Shown here: positions 1 to 6,826 of the stretch, one piece after another
Position numbering within the stretch: position 1 is the first letter of the stretch
Layout: each line of letters starts with the position of its first letter
Assembly: GCA_964387775.1 (NCBI GenBank)
Contig: CAYLZO010000059.1
Coordinates: forward strand, 1 to 23,056
Reading direction: 5' to 3'
DNA: 23,056 bases
Source: CAYLZO01 sp964387775
GTDB taxonomy: Bacteria; Chloroflexota; Anaerolineae; JAAYZQ01
Notes under the pieces: model-generated
Told to the model about the DNA's origin: nothing
Databases searched by the model: none
Seen by the model: only the letters and a program-made list of their open reading frames with translations
Program-made: the position numbers and the translations under genes

Positions 1-470
1 ACCGGCGTGCCCCGCGCAGTGGCGCCCAGGCGGACCAGGTTCTCGGCGTCGTCGGCGTCGTGGCAGAGGACGAGGTAGCGGGCCAGCACCTCGTCGGGCA
101 CGACGCGGCCGAACTCGGCGGGCGGCAGGGGCGGGTGGGCGCCGGTGGCGATGAGCAGCGTGATCGCCTCCGGGGCCAGGCCCAGCGCCTCCAGGCGGCG
201 CAGCAGGGGCGGCAGCAGGTGCTCGTGGGGCACGGGCCGGGTCTTGTCGTTGATGGCAATCGCTGCTGTCAAGCAGCCGGCGACAGAGCGCACCCCACGA
301 AAGTCGGCCAGATCCACGCCGCCCACCGGCGCGCCCAGCGCGGCTTCGACCACAGCCTGCGGGTCGGTGGCGGCGGCCACCTGCGGCGGCTCGACGACCT
401 CGATGGACAAGCTGGCGGGCAGGTGGCAGGTCAGGTTTCTCTGGCCGTAGGGCAGGTGATAGACTGGCAT
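1..470 (-). CDS. larA: LarA-type nickel-dependent hydroxyacid racemase, N-terminal part (runs off window)
   Basis: The first 156 residues of a protein that continues beyond the window edge; LarA family members are about 420 residues. Residues 74-81 read NDKTRPVP, matching the family Asp-x-x-Arg substrate motif (D75, R78). IATGAH (H112) and CHDADD (H137), then LGATARGTP (149-156), match the conserved N-terminal LarA domain (DUF2088). The pincer-nickel cofactor lysine would lie past the edge and is not seen. LarA enzymes racemise or epimerise 2-hydroxyacids such as lactate, and the superfamily includes members for other hydroxyacids. The start ATG shares one base with the TGA of the upstream gene (TGATG), which implies translational coupling. 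No larB, larC or larE maturation genes are visible. The cluster context suggests a catabolic hydroxyacid rather than lactate, but this is inference. Confidence 0.85.
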   Translation of the reverse strand, partial: MPVYHLPYGQRNLTCHLPASLSIEVVEPPQVAAATDPQAVVEAALGAPVGGVDLADFRGVRSVAGCLTAAIAINDKTRPVPHEHLLPPLLRRLEALGLAPEAITLLIATGAHPPLPPAEFGRVVPDEVLARYLVLCHDADDAENLVRLGATARGTP

Positions 471-937
471 CAGGGCTCTACCGGTTTCTCGATCAGCGTC
501 TGGAGCCGTCTGTCGAAATTGCGGCGATCCGCTGCCTCCGCTGCGGCCGCCAGGATTTCTTCGCTGGATCGTCCAGCCAGGAGCAGGTAGGTGTGGGCCG
601 TCGCGATCTGCCTCAGCAGCCGGGCGTCGCCGGCTGCGACGTAGCCGCGATGGGTGTGCTTCTTTTGGCCATAAACCCACGCTCGCAGCCGCGTCGCGCC
701 GGCCCGATTGCCCTCGACACGGACAAAGCGCCCCGGCTCCCAGCGCAGATGAAAGCGGGAAAAGCCCTCGCCGCCGCCGGGGCGTACGGTCTCGAATAGG
801 TGACGGGCCCACAACTCGGTCAGCCCCTCGACCAGACCCCGCCCGCGCACATCCACGCTGGGCGGGCACTCCCGGTCAAAGGTGTCTCGATACCAAACCT
901 CCCACTCCGCTCCCGGCGCTGGATCGGGCCGAGCCAT
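470..937 (-). CDS. Conserved-looking hypothetical protein, 155 residues
   Basis: I do not recognise this family. The ATG at 937 was chosen because GGGAGG sits 5 bases upstream. A longer in-frame TTG start at 961 would overlap the GH4 stop and lacks such a site. The product is soluble, rich in Arg, Ala and Glu, with no signal peptide or membrane segment. The N-terminal half holds aromatic stretches (EWEVWYRDTFDRE near residues 11-23, FSRFHLRW in the middle). A basic patch QKKHTHRGY follows, then a helical C-terminal third. It lies 16 bases after the GH4 stop and its stop overlaps the larA start, so it is almost certainly co-translated with both. Small accessory or substrate-binding roles are possible, but nothing in the sequence decides. 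Confidence 0.7.
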   Translation of the reverse strand: MARPDPAPGAEWEVWYRDTFDRECPPSVDVRGRGLVEGLTELWARHLFETVRPGGGEGFSRFHLRWEPGRFVRVEGNRAGATRLRAWVYGQKKHTHRGYVAAGDARLLRQIATAHTYLLLAGRSSEEILAAAAEAADRRNFDRRLQTLIEKPVEP

Positions 938-953
938 CGTGCCTCCCCCTGTC

Positions 954-2345
954 TCACGCAAACTGGGGCAGGTACTCGGCGAACGTCGTCAAGAAATCGT
1001 CGAGGATGGCCCGCGCCGTGTCGATGTCGTTGATCATGGGGTCGAGGAGCAGCGCCTGGAGGGCCAGCGCCCGGTCGCCGTGGACGCAGGCGTCGACCGT
1101 GATGGAGCTGAGGGCCAGCTCGCGGCGGCACAGCTCGGCAATGGCCTCGGGCAGGGGCGGCATGTTCAGCCCGTGGATGCCCAGGCCCGAGATGACGCCC
1201 GGCACCTCGACGATGGCGTCGGCGGGCAGGTTGGGGATCAGGCCGTCGTTGGGCAGGTTGAGCTGCTGGTGGTACTGGTTGGTGTTAAAGCAGATGGCCT
1301 CGACGATCTCGGGCACGCCCTCGCTGACGGCCAGCTTGAGCTGGTCCACGGGCTGCTCGCCGTTGACGATGGCCCGGGCCAGGGCCTGCCGGTCGGCGCG
1401 GCGCCGGCGGTTGCCGTCCCAGTTCTGGGGCGTCAGGTGGTACTTTTCCCACGGCTTGCGGACCGGGTCGTGGGTCCAGGGCAGATACTCGCACAGGTGG
1501 GCGTCGCCGGCGGTGGGCATCAGGCCAAAGATCTCGAACACCTCGCGGCTCAGCGGCTCAAAATCGCGGCGGAAGTGTTGGAACCAGCGCTCGCGCAGCA
1601 GCGGGTAGAGGTCCTCGCCGGTCTCTTTGTCGCGGATGTCGTACACCCACGAAAAGTGGTTGAGCCCGGCGGCCTTGATGTCCATGTGGGTGTAGCCCTG
1701 GACGATGCCGTTAAAGAGGCTGGCCCAGTTGTCGTAATTGGTGTGGACGTGAAAATCGTCGGGGTAGACCAGGCCCCAGCGGTCGGCCAGGACGGCGCCG
1801 GCCATGGCGTAGGCCCAGTAGAGCTGGTGGCAGAGGCCCACGACCTTGATCCGGGTGTAGCGCTTGACCACCCACGTCAGGCGGATCATGGGGTTGGTGA
1901 AATTGAGGAACCAGGCCTCGGGGCAGAGGCGCTCCATGTCCCGGGCGATGGCCAGGATGAGGGGCGTGTTGCGGGCCGTGTGGGCCAGGGCGCCGGGGCC
2001 GCTGTTCTCGGCGTAGGGCTGGCGCACGCCGTGGCGCAGCGGGATCTGCCAGTCCAGCTCCCAGACGTCCTCGCGGGGGCCGACCTGCACCGAGACGACG
2101 ACGAAATCGGCGCCGGGCAGGGCTTCCTCCCGCTCCGTGGTGCTCCAGATCGTCATCCCGGCGTCCCACGACTCGTTCATGATCTGGGCCAGCTTGGTCA
2201 TGGTCTCCAGGCCGGCGGCGTCGATGTCCACCAGGACGATCTCGGCGCCGCGCAGCCGCTCGCTGCGGACGATGGTGGCCAGGTTGCTCAGGCCAAAGAC
2301 GGCGCTTCCTGCGCCGAGGCACACGACCTTGGGTGCGTTTGACAT
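954..2345 (-). CDS. Glycoside hydrolase family 4 (NAD- and metal-dependent glycosidase)
   Basis: 463 residues, normal for GH4. The N-terminal Rossmann motif is GAGSAVFG (residues 11-18) with an acidic VDID strand end at 39-42. The family hallmarks NFTNP (148-152), LCHQ (171-174; C172 and H173 are the expected metal ligands) and GLNHFSW (227-233) are all present. GH4 enzymes cleave glycosides by transient C3 oxidation with bound NAD and a divalent metal, in the cytoplasm. The Cys-His pair is typical of members acting on unphosphorylated substrates (alpha-glucosidases, galactosidases, uronidases); phospho-glycosidases usually carry Cys-Asn or Cys-Asp. The residues after Cys-His (Gln-Leu) do not match the subgroup motifs I remember, so the substrate is open. 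The start lies 6 bases past the transaldolase-like stop, with GGAA upstream. The neighbours suggest it opens an imported glycoside of an acidic sugar. Confidence 0.9.
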   Translation of the reverse strand: MSNAPKVVCLGAGSAVFGLSNLATIVRSERLRGAEIVLVDIDAAGLETMTKLAQIMNESWDAGMTIWSTTEREEALPGADFVVVSVQVGPREDVWELDWQIPLRHGVRQPYAENSGPGALAHTARNTPLILAIARDMERLCPEAWFLNFTNPMIRLTWVVKRYTRIKVVGLCHQLYWAYAMAGAVLADRWGLVYPDDFHVHTNYDNWASLFNGIVQGYTHMDIKAAGLNHFSWVYDIRDKETGEDLYPLLRERWFQHFRRDFEPLSREVFEIFGLMPTAGDAHLCEYLPWTHDPVRKPWEKYHLTPQNWDGNRRRRADRQALARAIVNGEQPVDQLKLAVSEGVPEIVEAICFNTNQYHQQLNLPNDGLIPNLPADAIVEVPGVISGLGIHGLNMPPLPEAIAELCRRELALSSITVDACVHGDRALALQALLLDPMINDIDTARAILDDFLTTFAEYLPQFA

Positions 2346-2351
2346 TTTTCC

Positions 2352-3014
2352 TTACTCGTAGGGCGTCTCGTCCCACGACGCCGCGAACTTGGCCAGGCCG
2401 ATGTGGGTGTAGGGGTGGTCAAAGAGGTCCTTGTAGATGGCAAATCCGGCCGTGGCAATGTCCGCGCCGGCCACCGCCGCCTCGACGATCTGCCGGCCGT
2501 TGCGCATGGCGGCCACGAGGACCTCGGTGGCAAAGCCAAAGTTGTCGCGGATGGCCACGATCTCTTGGACCATGCGCCGGGTCTCTTCGGCGTTCGACTC
2601 TTTCCAGCCGATAAAGGGCGAGACAAAGTAGGCGCCCATGCGCATGGCTTGCAGCGCCTGCCCGGCCGAAAAGACCAGGGTCAGGTTGCTGCGGATGCCC
2701 CGCTCCTTGAGCAAGGGGATGGCCTTGAAGCCAGCCTCGGTGGCCGGCAGCTTGATGACAAAGTTGGGGCTGAGGGCCGCCAAGGTTTCCGCTTCGGCGA
2801 CCATGGCCGCGGCCTCGTCGTGGTGCGGATTGACCTCCACCGAGACCGCCTTGTCGGTCCCGGCGAACAGGTCGGCGATCTCGCGGATGGTGGTCAGGAA
2901 GGGCTTGCCCGCCAGGCTGACGTGGCGGGGGTTGGTCGTCACCCCGTCGATGTCCCACACTTCCAGCGCGTAGGCGATCTCGTCGACGAGGGCGCTATCG
3001 AGAAAGAATTTCAT
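2352..3014 (-). CDS. TalC/FSA-type transaldolase or fructose-6-phosphate-aldolase-like protein
   Basis: 220 residues, the compact length of the TalC/MipB/FSA class I aldolase subfamily. Family signatures are MKFFLDSA at the start, GVTTNPRHV (24-32) and FVIKLPAT (85-92), in which K88 is the predicted Schiff-base lysine, followed by NLTLVFSAGQA and YFVSPFIGW. The start ATG at 3014 is preceded by GGAGG, and an upstream in-frame start is less likely. Members either transfer a dihydroxyacetone unit (transaldolase) or release it (FSA). Some members act on 6-deoxy-6-sulfofructose in sulfoglycolysis, and the sequence read by eye cannot separate these. It is tightly followed by the GH4 gene, and a perfect 20-bp palindrome lies just upstream. 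Its place in a cluster with an isomerase and an aldehyde oxidoreductase suggests a cleavage step on a ketose. Confidence 0.88.
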   Translation of the reverse strand: MKFFLDSALVDEIAYALEVWDIDGVTTNPRHVSLAGKPFLTTIREIADLFAGTDKAVSVEVNPHHDEAAAMVAEAETLAALSPNFVIKLPATEAGFKAIPLLKERGIRSNLTLVFSAGQALQAMRMGAYFVSPFIGWKESNAEETRRMVQEIVAIRDNFGFATEVLVAAMRNGRQIVEAAVAGADIATAGFAIYKDLFDHPYTHIGLAKFAASWDETPYE

Positions 3015-3035
3015 GGTGAAACCTCCGGTTTCTTT

Positions 3036-3087
3036 CGTGATGCGTGATGCGTGAAGGCCGCTCACGTTTCACGCATCACGCATCACG
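3036..3087. repeat. Perfect 20-bp inverted repeat between lyase and transaldolase genes
   Basis: The left arm at 3036-3055 and the right arm at 3068-3087 are exact reverse complements, separated by a 12-base loop. Each arm contains the heptamer CGTGATG repeated in tandem. On the transcribed (minus) strand the downstream side is A-rich and then runs into the transaldolase ribosome-binding site, with no U-tract, so it is not a standard intrinsic terminator. It may be a dispersed palindromic (REP-like) element or an RNA-stability or processing hairpin. Confidence 0.8.
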
Positions 3088-3094
3088 GAACAGA

Positions 3095-4270
3095 CTAGAT
3101 GCTGACGCCGACGCGGTGGATGGCAAAGCTGTTGCCGTCCTTCAACGCCTCGGACTTGGTCAGGCGGCCGTTGCAGGTGGCGATCACCTCGTCAAAGATC
3201 ACGTCCCCCGCCGCCTCGATGCTCATCTCGCCGCGCAAGATGCCGCTGACGTCGAGCTCGACGGTGTCCCTCATCAGCTCGTAGGAGCCGGCGTTGCCCG
3301 TCACCTTGATGGTGGGCATCAGCGGGTGGGCCGACGTGTGGCCGCCCCCGGTGCTAAAGACGAGCACCTGGCAGCCGGCAGCGGCCATGCTGCTGATCGA
3401 CTCGCCGCCGTGGCCGGGGCCGTACATGACGTACAGGCCCGGCTCGTCGCTCTCGGGGCGCTGGGCGATGTCCAGGTAGCCGACGATGGTCGAGCTGCCG
3501 CCCTTTTTCACGGCGCCCATCGATTTTTCCTCGATGGTCGTCAGCCCGCCGGCGATGTTGTCGCCCGTGGGCTGGGAGCCGCGGATGTCCTCGCCGCTCG
3601 CCATGGCCCGCCGCTCCAGGTCCTTGACGCCGGCCACGATCTGATCGGCCAGCTCGGGGGTCGCGGCGCGGCTGGTGAGCCAGTGCTCGCAGCCCATCCA
3701 CTCGGTGCACTCGGCCAGGATGGCCCGCCCGCCCTCGGCGATGATGCGGTCGGCGCAGTGGCCGGTGGCGGGGTTGCTGGCCAGCCCCGAGGTCGTGTCC
3801 GAGGTGCCGCACTCGACGCCGTAGAGCAGCTTGGAGACGGGCACCGGCTCGCGCCGGTAGTCGCTCACCATTCGGCTGAACTCGGCGGCGTGGCGCAGGG
3901 CCTGGGCCGTGGCGTTGACGAATCCGCCTGCCTTGCGGATGTTGACCACGGCCACCGGCTTCTGGGTCGCCGCCTGGATGTCGTCGGCGATGTCGTAGGC
4001 CGTGCAGCCTTCCTCGCGAAAGTGGTCGACCACGACCACGGCGGCGACGTTGGGGTTCATGCCCGTGTTCGACAGAAAGCGGCGCGTCATGCGCAGGTCG
4101 GGGCGCACCTGGCAGCGGCCCAGCGGGTGGCTGATGGCGATGGCGCCCTCCACGGCGTCGGCCACCCGCTCGCAGAGCTTGTTGGCGTAGAGCGTGCCCG
4201 AAAGCAGCAGCACGTGGTTGCGGATGCCCACCGAACCGTCGGGGCGGACGTAGCCCATAAACTCGGTCAT
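3095..4270 (-). CDS. UxaA/SuyB-type lyase large subunit (altronate dehydratase C-terminal family)
   Basis: 391 residues covering the GD_AH_C / UxaA C-terminal family. Hallmarks are FMGYVRPDGSVGIRN (4-18), GVECGTSDTTSG with C154 (151-162), GDNIAGGLTTIEEKS (236-250) and HPLMPTIKVTGN (315-326). The family dehydrates sugar acids (D-altronate, D-galactarate). The split architecture, with a separate SAF-domain subunit, is also that of (2R)-sulfolactate sulfo-lyase SuyAB, which forms pyruvate and sulfite. The two cannot be told apart here by eye. The start ATG overlaps the stop of the SAF subunit gene (ATGA), so the two are coupled and very probably form one enzyme. No uronate isomerase, UxaB or KDG enzymes are visible nearby, which weakens the plain altronate reading but does not exclude it. 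Confidence 0.87.
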   Translation of the reverse strand: MTEFMGYVRPDGSVGIRNHVLLLSGTLYANKLCERVADAVEGAIAISHPLGRCQVRPDLRMTRRFLSNTGMNPNVAAVVVVDHFREEGCTAYDIADDIQAATQKPVAVVNIRKAGGFVNATAQALRHAAEFSRMVSDYRREPVPVSKLLYGVECGTSDTTSGLASNPATGHCADRIIAEGGRAILAECTEWMGCEHWLTSRAATPELADQIVAGVKDLERRAMASGEDIRGSQPTGDNIAGGLTTIEEKSMGAVKKGGSSTIVGYLDIAQRPESDEPGLYVMYGPGHGGESISSMAAAGCQVLVFSTGGGHTSAHPLMPTIKVTGNAGSYELMRDTVELDVSGILRGEMSIEAAGDVIFDEVIATCNGRLTKSEALKDGNSFAIHRVGVSI

Positions 4271-4578
4271 CGGTCTCCCTCCTCCGGGACGTACTGGTCG
4301 CCGCGGCCGCGGTTGCTCTCCACGTTGTGGACGTGGACATAGTCGCCGGCCTGGATGTCGGTCGTGGCCGCGCCGATGCTCAGCCCGTACTTGATCACCT
4401 GCTCGCCCGCTGCGATGTCGCGCAGGGCGATTTTGTGGCCGTAGGGCAGGTCGGCGCGGGCGACGATGGTCAAGTCGGTGAGGCGGCCCTCGGTGCCCAC
4501 CGTCTCGCCGGCTTCGATGGGCTCACCCACCGACGTGCCGACGTTGTCCTCCTTTTCAACGACAAAGACTTTTTTCAT
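4267..4578 (-). CDS. SAF-domain small subunit of UxaA/SuyA-type lyase
   Basis: 103 residues, the size of a stand-alone SAF domain such as UxaA N-terminal or SuyA subunits. The ATG at 4578 is preceded by GGAGG at good spacing, and an upstream in-frame start lacks support. The core pattern ADLPYGHKIALRDIAAGEQVIKYG (with the residues His-Lys-Ile-Ala after Tyr-Gly, about positions 42-65) followed by IGAATTDIQAGDYVHVHN is the classic SAF signature, in which the protein ends on the HVHN strand. In this family the small domain sits next to the active site of the large subunit. Overlap of the stop with the next ATG (ATGA) shows coupling to the large subunit. The N-terminus (MKKVFVVEKEDNVGTSV) is more extended than I expect for a minimal SAF domain. 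Confidence 0.85.
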   Translation of the reverse strand: MKKVFVVEKEDNVGTSVGEPIEAGETVGTEGRLTDLTIVARADLPYGHKIALRDIAAGEQVIKYGLSIGAATTDIQAGDYVHVHNVESNRGRGDQYVPEEGDR

Positions 4579-4628
4579 GGTCAAAACCTCCGTATTCGTT
4601 CGATGTGGGAACTCTCTCCCTATCGCTT

Positions 4629-4737
4629 GTGCCGGACCACAGTCCGGCACTGTGCTTCAGGCGCGGACTGTGGTCCGCGCAGAGCGCGTCATTCTGCAAT
4701 GAGCGGCGGCTATCTGCCGCGCGCAGCTCAGAATGAC
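4629..4737. repeat. Three consecutive palindromes in the AOR-lyase gap
   Basis: Hairpin 1 has arms 4629-4637 and 4642-4650 (9 bp, 4-base loop). Hairpin 2 has arms 4661-4668 and 4673-4680 (8 bp, 4-base loop). Their cores GGACCACAGTCC and GGACTGTGGTCC are reverse complements of each other, so 1 can also pair with 2. A third palindrome has outer arms 4688-4696 (GTCATTCTG) and 4729-4737 (CAGAATGAC) around an inner GC-rich stem. No gene was seen in this 172-base gap. Roles as terminator or attenuator or as a small mobile palindrome are open. Confidence 0.75.
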
Positions 4738-4750
4738 AGGTGGGTCGAAA

Positions 4751-6607
4751 TCATGGCGAAGAACCGGCCCAGGCCAGCCCCAGCTTTTCCAGGCGCTCGG
4801 GCGAGGGCCGCCCGTCGGGCAGCCAGCCCCGGGCCTCGTAGTATTCGTCCAGCATCAGCGCCAGGTCGGGCAAGCGCCCCTCCGCCTGGCCCGAGGGGCG
4901 CGGCTGGGTGAGCAACCGTTCCGGGAGCGTATCGTCGGCGCGGGTGATGCCCAGCCGGTTGTTGATCAGGCGCTTCAGGTTGAACACCCGCTCGCCGGCC
5001 AGCAGCATATCCGCGCCGCTCAGGTCCCAGCCGGTGGCGGTGTTGACCAGGCGGGCCAGCGTCTCGGGCTCCAGGCCAACCTTGCCGATGAACTTGCACA
5101 GGCCCAGCGGGTTGTAGAGCGACATGTAGTTTTGGAAGGCGGCTGCCTGGCGGCCGGCCCCCTCGTTATCAAAGCGCTCATATGGCTCGGGCAGCCAGGC
5201 GCTGGCATCGACGCCGTACATTGGCCAGTAGCTCAGGGCCTCCAGGTGGCAGGCGCCCCGGTTGGCGGTGGCATAGTTGGCGGCCATCGACAGGAAGGCG
5301 CGGGGATCGTGGTAGGCCACCTCCAGCCCCTTGACGTGGATGGCGAACGCCTCGGCGCCGCCGTCCAGGTGGGCCGCTGCGGCCCGCACGCCGTCGGCCA
5401 GGTAGCGGCCCGCGCCCTGGCGCTTGGCGATCAGCTCGATCAACTTGAGCATGCCCGCCGGCTCGCCCCAGGCCAGGGGCACGCCCCCGGTCTCGTCGGC
5501 CGCGATGAGGCCCTTTTCGAAGGCCTCGAAGGCAAAGGCCACCGTCGACGAGGCGCTGATGGTGTCCAGGCCCAGGCGGTTGCAGAGGTCGTTGGCCCGG
5601 CTGATGGCCGCCAGGTCGTCGATGAGGAGCATGGCGCCAAAGCCGGCCAGCGTCTCGTACTCGGGTCCCTCGCCGCTGACCCCGGCGTACGGCCCTTCTG
5701 AGATGGCGATGGCTTTGCCGCAGCCGATGGGGCAGGCGTGGCAGTGGGTATCCTTGATCCAGTACTCCTCGTGGATGACCTGGCCCGAGATGGCCGCCGC
5801 GCCCTCTTCCCAGGAGCCGTCCTGCCAGTTGTGGATGGGCAGGTCGCCCGTGAACTCGGTGCCCGACATGCCGCCCGCCGTGCCATAGGCCGACATGCCC
5901 TTGGAGCCTTCGCGGATGCGGGGCGTCAGCTCGCGGACCAGGCCGCTAAAGCCGGCCTTGTCGGCATAGTCCGGGCGCTCGCGGCCGCGGGCGACGATGC
6001 CCTTGACGCGCTTGCCCCCCAGCAGCGCGCCGATGCCGCCCCGGCCGGCGGCCCGGCTGTGTGCCCGCCCGCCCTGCATCACCGAGGCAAAGTGGACGCG
6101 GTTCTCGCCTGCCGGGCCGATGACGGCGGCGCGGGCCTTGGGGTCGGTCTCGTCGAGCAGGCGGTCGTAGGCGTCAAAGGTGTCCAGGCCCCACAGCTCG
6201 CCCGCGTCGCGGATCTCGGCCGTGCCGTCGTGGACGTAGAGATAGACCGGCCGCTCGGCCCGGCCGACGATGACCAGGCCGTCGACGCCGGCGGCGCGCA
6301 GCTCGGCGCCAAAGTGGCCGCCCATGTTGGCCTCGGTCCAGATGCCGGTCAGGGGGCTGCGCCCGCACCAACTGCTCCGGCAGCCGGTAGGCGCAAAGGT
6401 GCCGGACAGCAGCCCGTTGAACACGTACACCGGGTTCTGCGGGTCAAAGGGCTCGACGGCGGGGTCCATCTCTTTGGCGTAGAGCTTGGCCGCGTAGCCG
6501 CTCCCCAGAAAGTAGCGGCGGGCGTCGGCCTCGGCGATGGGCCGGACGCTCACCTCGCCAGAACTCAGATCGATGCGCAGATAGTGCCCTGCGTGTGGAA
6601 AAGTCAT
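4751..6607 (-). CDS. aor: Tungsten/molybdopterin aldehyde:ferredoxin oxidoreductase (AOR family)
   Basis: 618 residues, full length for AOR. The 4Fe-4S ligands are the CxxCxxxC motif CHACPIGC (C289, C292, C296) and the distal C504 in NPLGLCKF. The pterin-binding motif CNRLGLDTIS is at 342-351, and GPEYET (314-319) carries the conserved active-site glutamate region. The early AOR N-terminal pattern (YLRIDLSSGEVS, GSGYAAKLY, NPVYVFNGLLSGT) is intact. In many relatives the second pterin motif starts with Asp; here it is Asn499. AORs oxidise aldehydes to carboxylates with ferredoxin as acceptor, in the cytoplasm of anaerobes or facultative organisms. The substrate cannot be read from sequence. 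In this cluster an aldehyde product of the transaldolase-like step is the obvious candidate. A 219-base gap upstream and a palindromic gap downstream suggest possible separate control. No separate ferredoxin-like electron-transfer subunit is visible. Confidence 0.93.
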   Translation of the reverse strand: MTFPHAGHYLRIDLSSGEVSVRPIAEADARRYFLGSGYAAKLYAKEMDPAVEPFDPQNPVYVFNGLLSGTFAPTGCRSSWCGRSPLTGIWTEANMGGHFGAELRAAGVDGLVIVGRAERPVYLYVHDGTAEIRDAGELWGLDTFDAYDRLLDETDPKARAAVIGPAGENRVHFASVMQGGRAHSRAAGRGGIGALLGGKRVKGIVARGRERPDYADKAGFSGLVRELTPRIREGSKGMSAYGTAGGMSGTEFTGDLPIHNWQDGSWEEGAAAISGQVIHEEYWIKDTHCHACPIGCGKAIAISEGPYAGVSGEGPEYETLAGFGAMLLIDDLAAISRANDLCNRLGLDTISASSTVAFAFEAFEKGLIAADETGGVPLAWGEPAGMLKLIELIAKRQGAGRYLADGVRAAAAHLDGGAEAFAIHVKGLEVAYHDPRAFLSMAANYATANRGACHLEALSYWPMYGVDASAWLPEPYERFDNEGAGRQAAAFQNYMSLYNPLGLCKFIGKVGLEPETLARLVNTATGWDLSGADMLLAGERVFNLKRLINNRLGITRADDTLPERLLTQPRPSGQAEGRLPDLALMLDEYYEARGWLPDGRPSPERLEKLGLAWAGSSP

Positions 6608-6699
6608 TCACATTCTCCAATTCTAGAGGGTGCGATCCGGTCGGGATTCGCCCCCTGTTTTTCGCCATTGTATACCAAGCATACGATGAGATTTCCTAT

Positions 6700-6772
6700 T
6701 CACCGCCAAGACGCCAAGCCCGCAAAGGCTTTTTTGTATAGGTTCTTGGCGTTCTTTGCGCCTTTGCGGTGA
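6700..6772. repeat. Imperfect 29-bp inverted repeat upstream of AOR gene
   Basis: Arms 6700-6728 and 6744-6772 pair with about seven mismatches around a 15-base AT-rich loop. Each arm is itself built from short CGCCAAG/CGCAAAG units. It lies in the 219-base gap (6608-6826) between the YeiH-type gene and the AOR gene, which otherwise shows no gene. A TATACAAT stretch on the minus strand near 6668-6675 could be part of an AOR promoter, but no matching -35 was found. There is no U-tract on the minus strand, so a standard terminator is unlikely. It resembles the dispersed palindromes seen in many large bacterial genomes. Confidence 0.65.
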
Positions 6773-6826
6773 TGCGTTTGCCTACTCGGTGGCACACGCT
6801 GCAAGATTCAGTGTGCGTCTAGTATA

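Noticed and set aside
3036..3087. CRISPR-like repeats
   Set aside because: The repeated heptamers belong to one palindrome; there are no regular spacers and no cas genes.
3095..4578. Firm assignment as altronate dehydratase (uxaA) or as sulfolactate sulfo-lyase (suyAB)
   Set aside because: Both share the same domains and split forms exist for each; reading by eye does not separate them, so no gene symbol is given.
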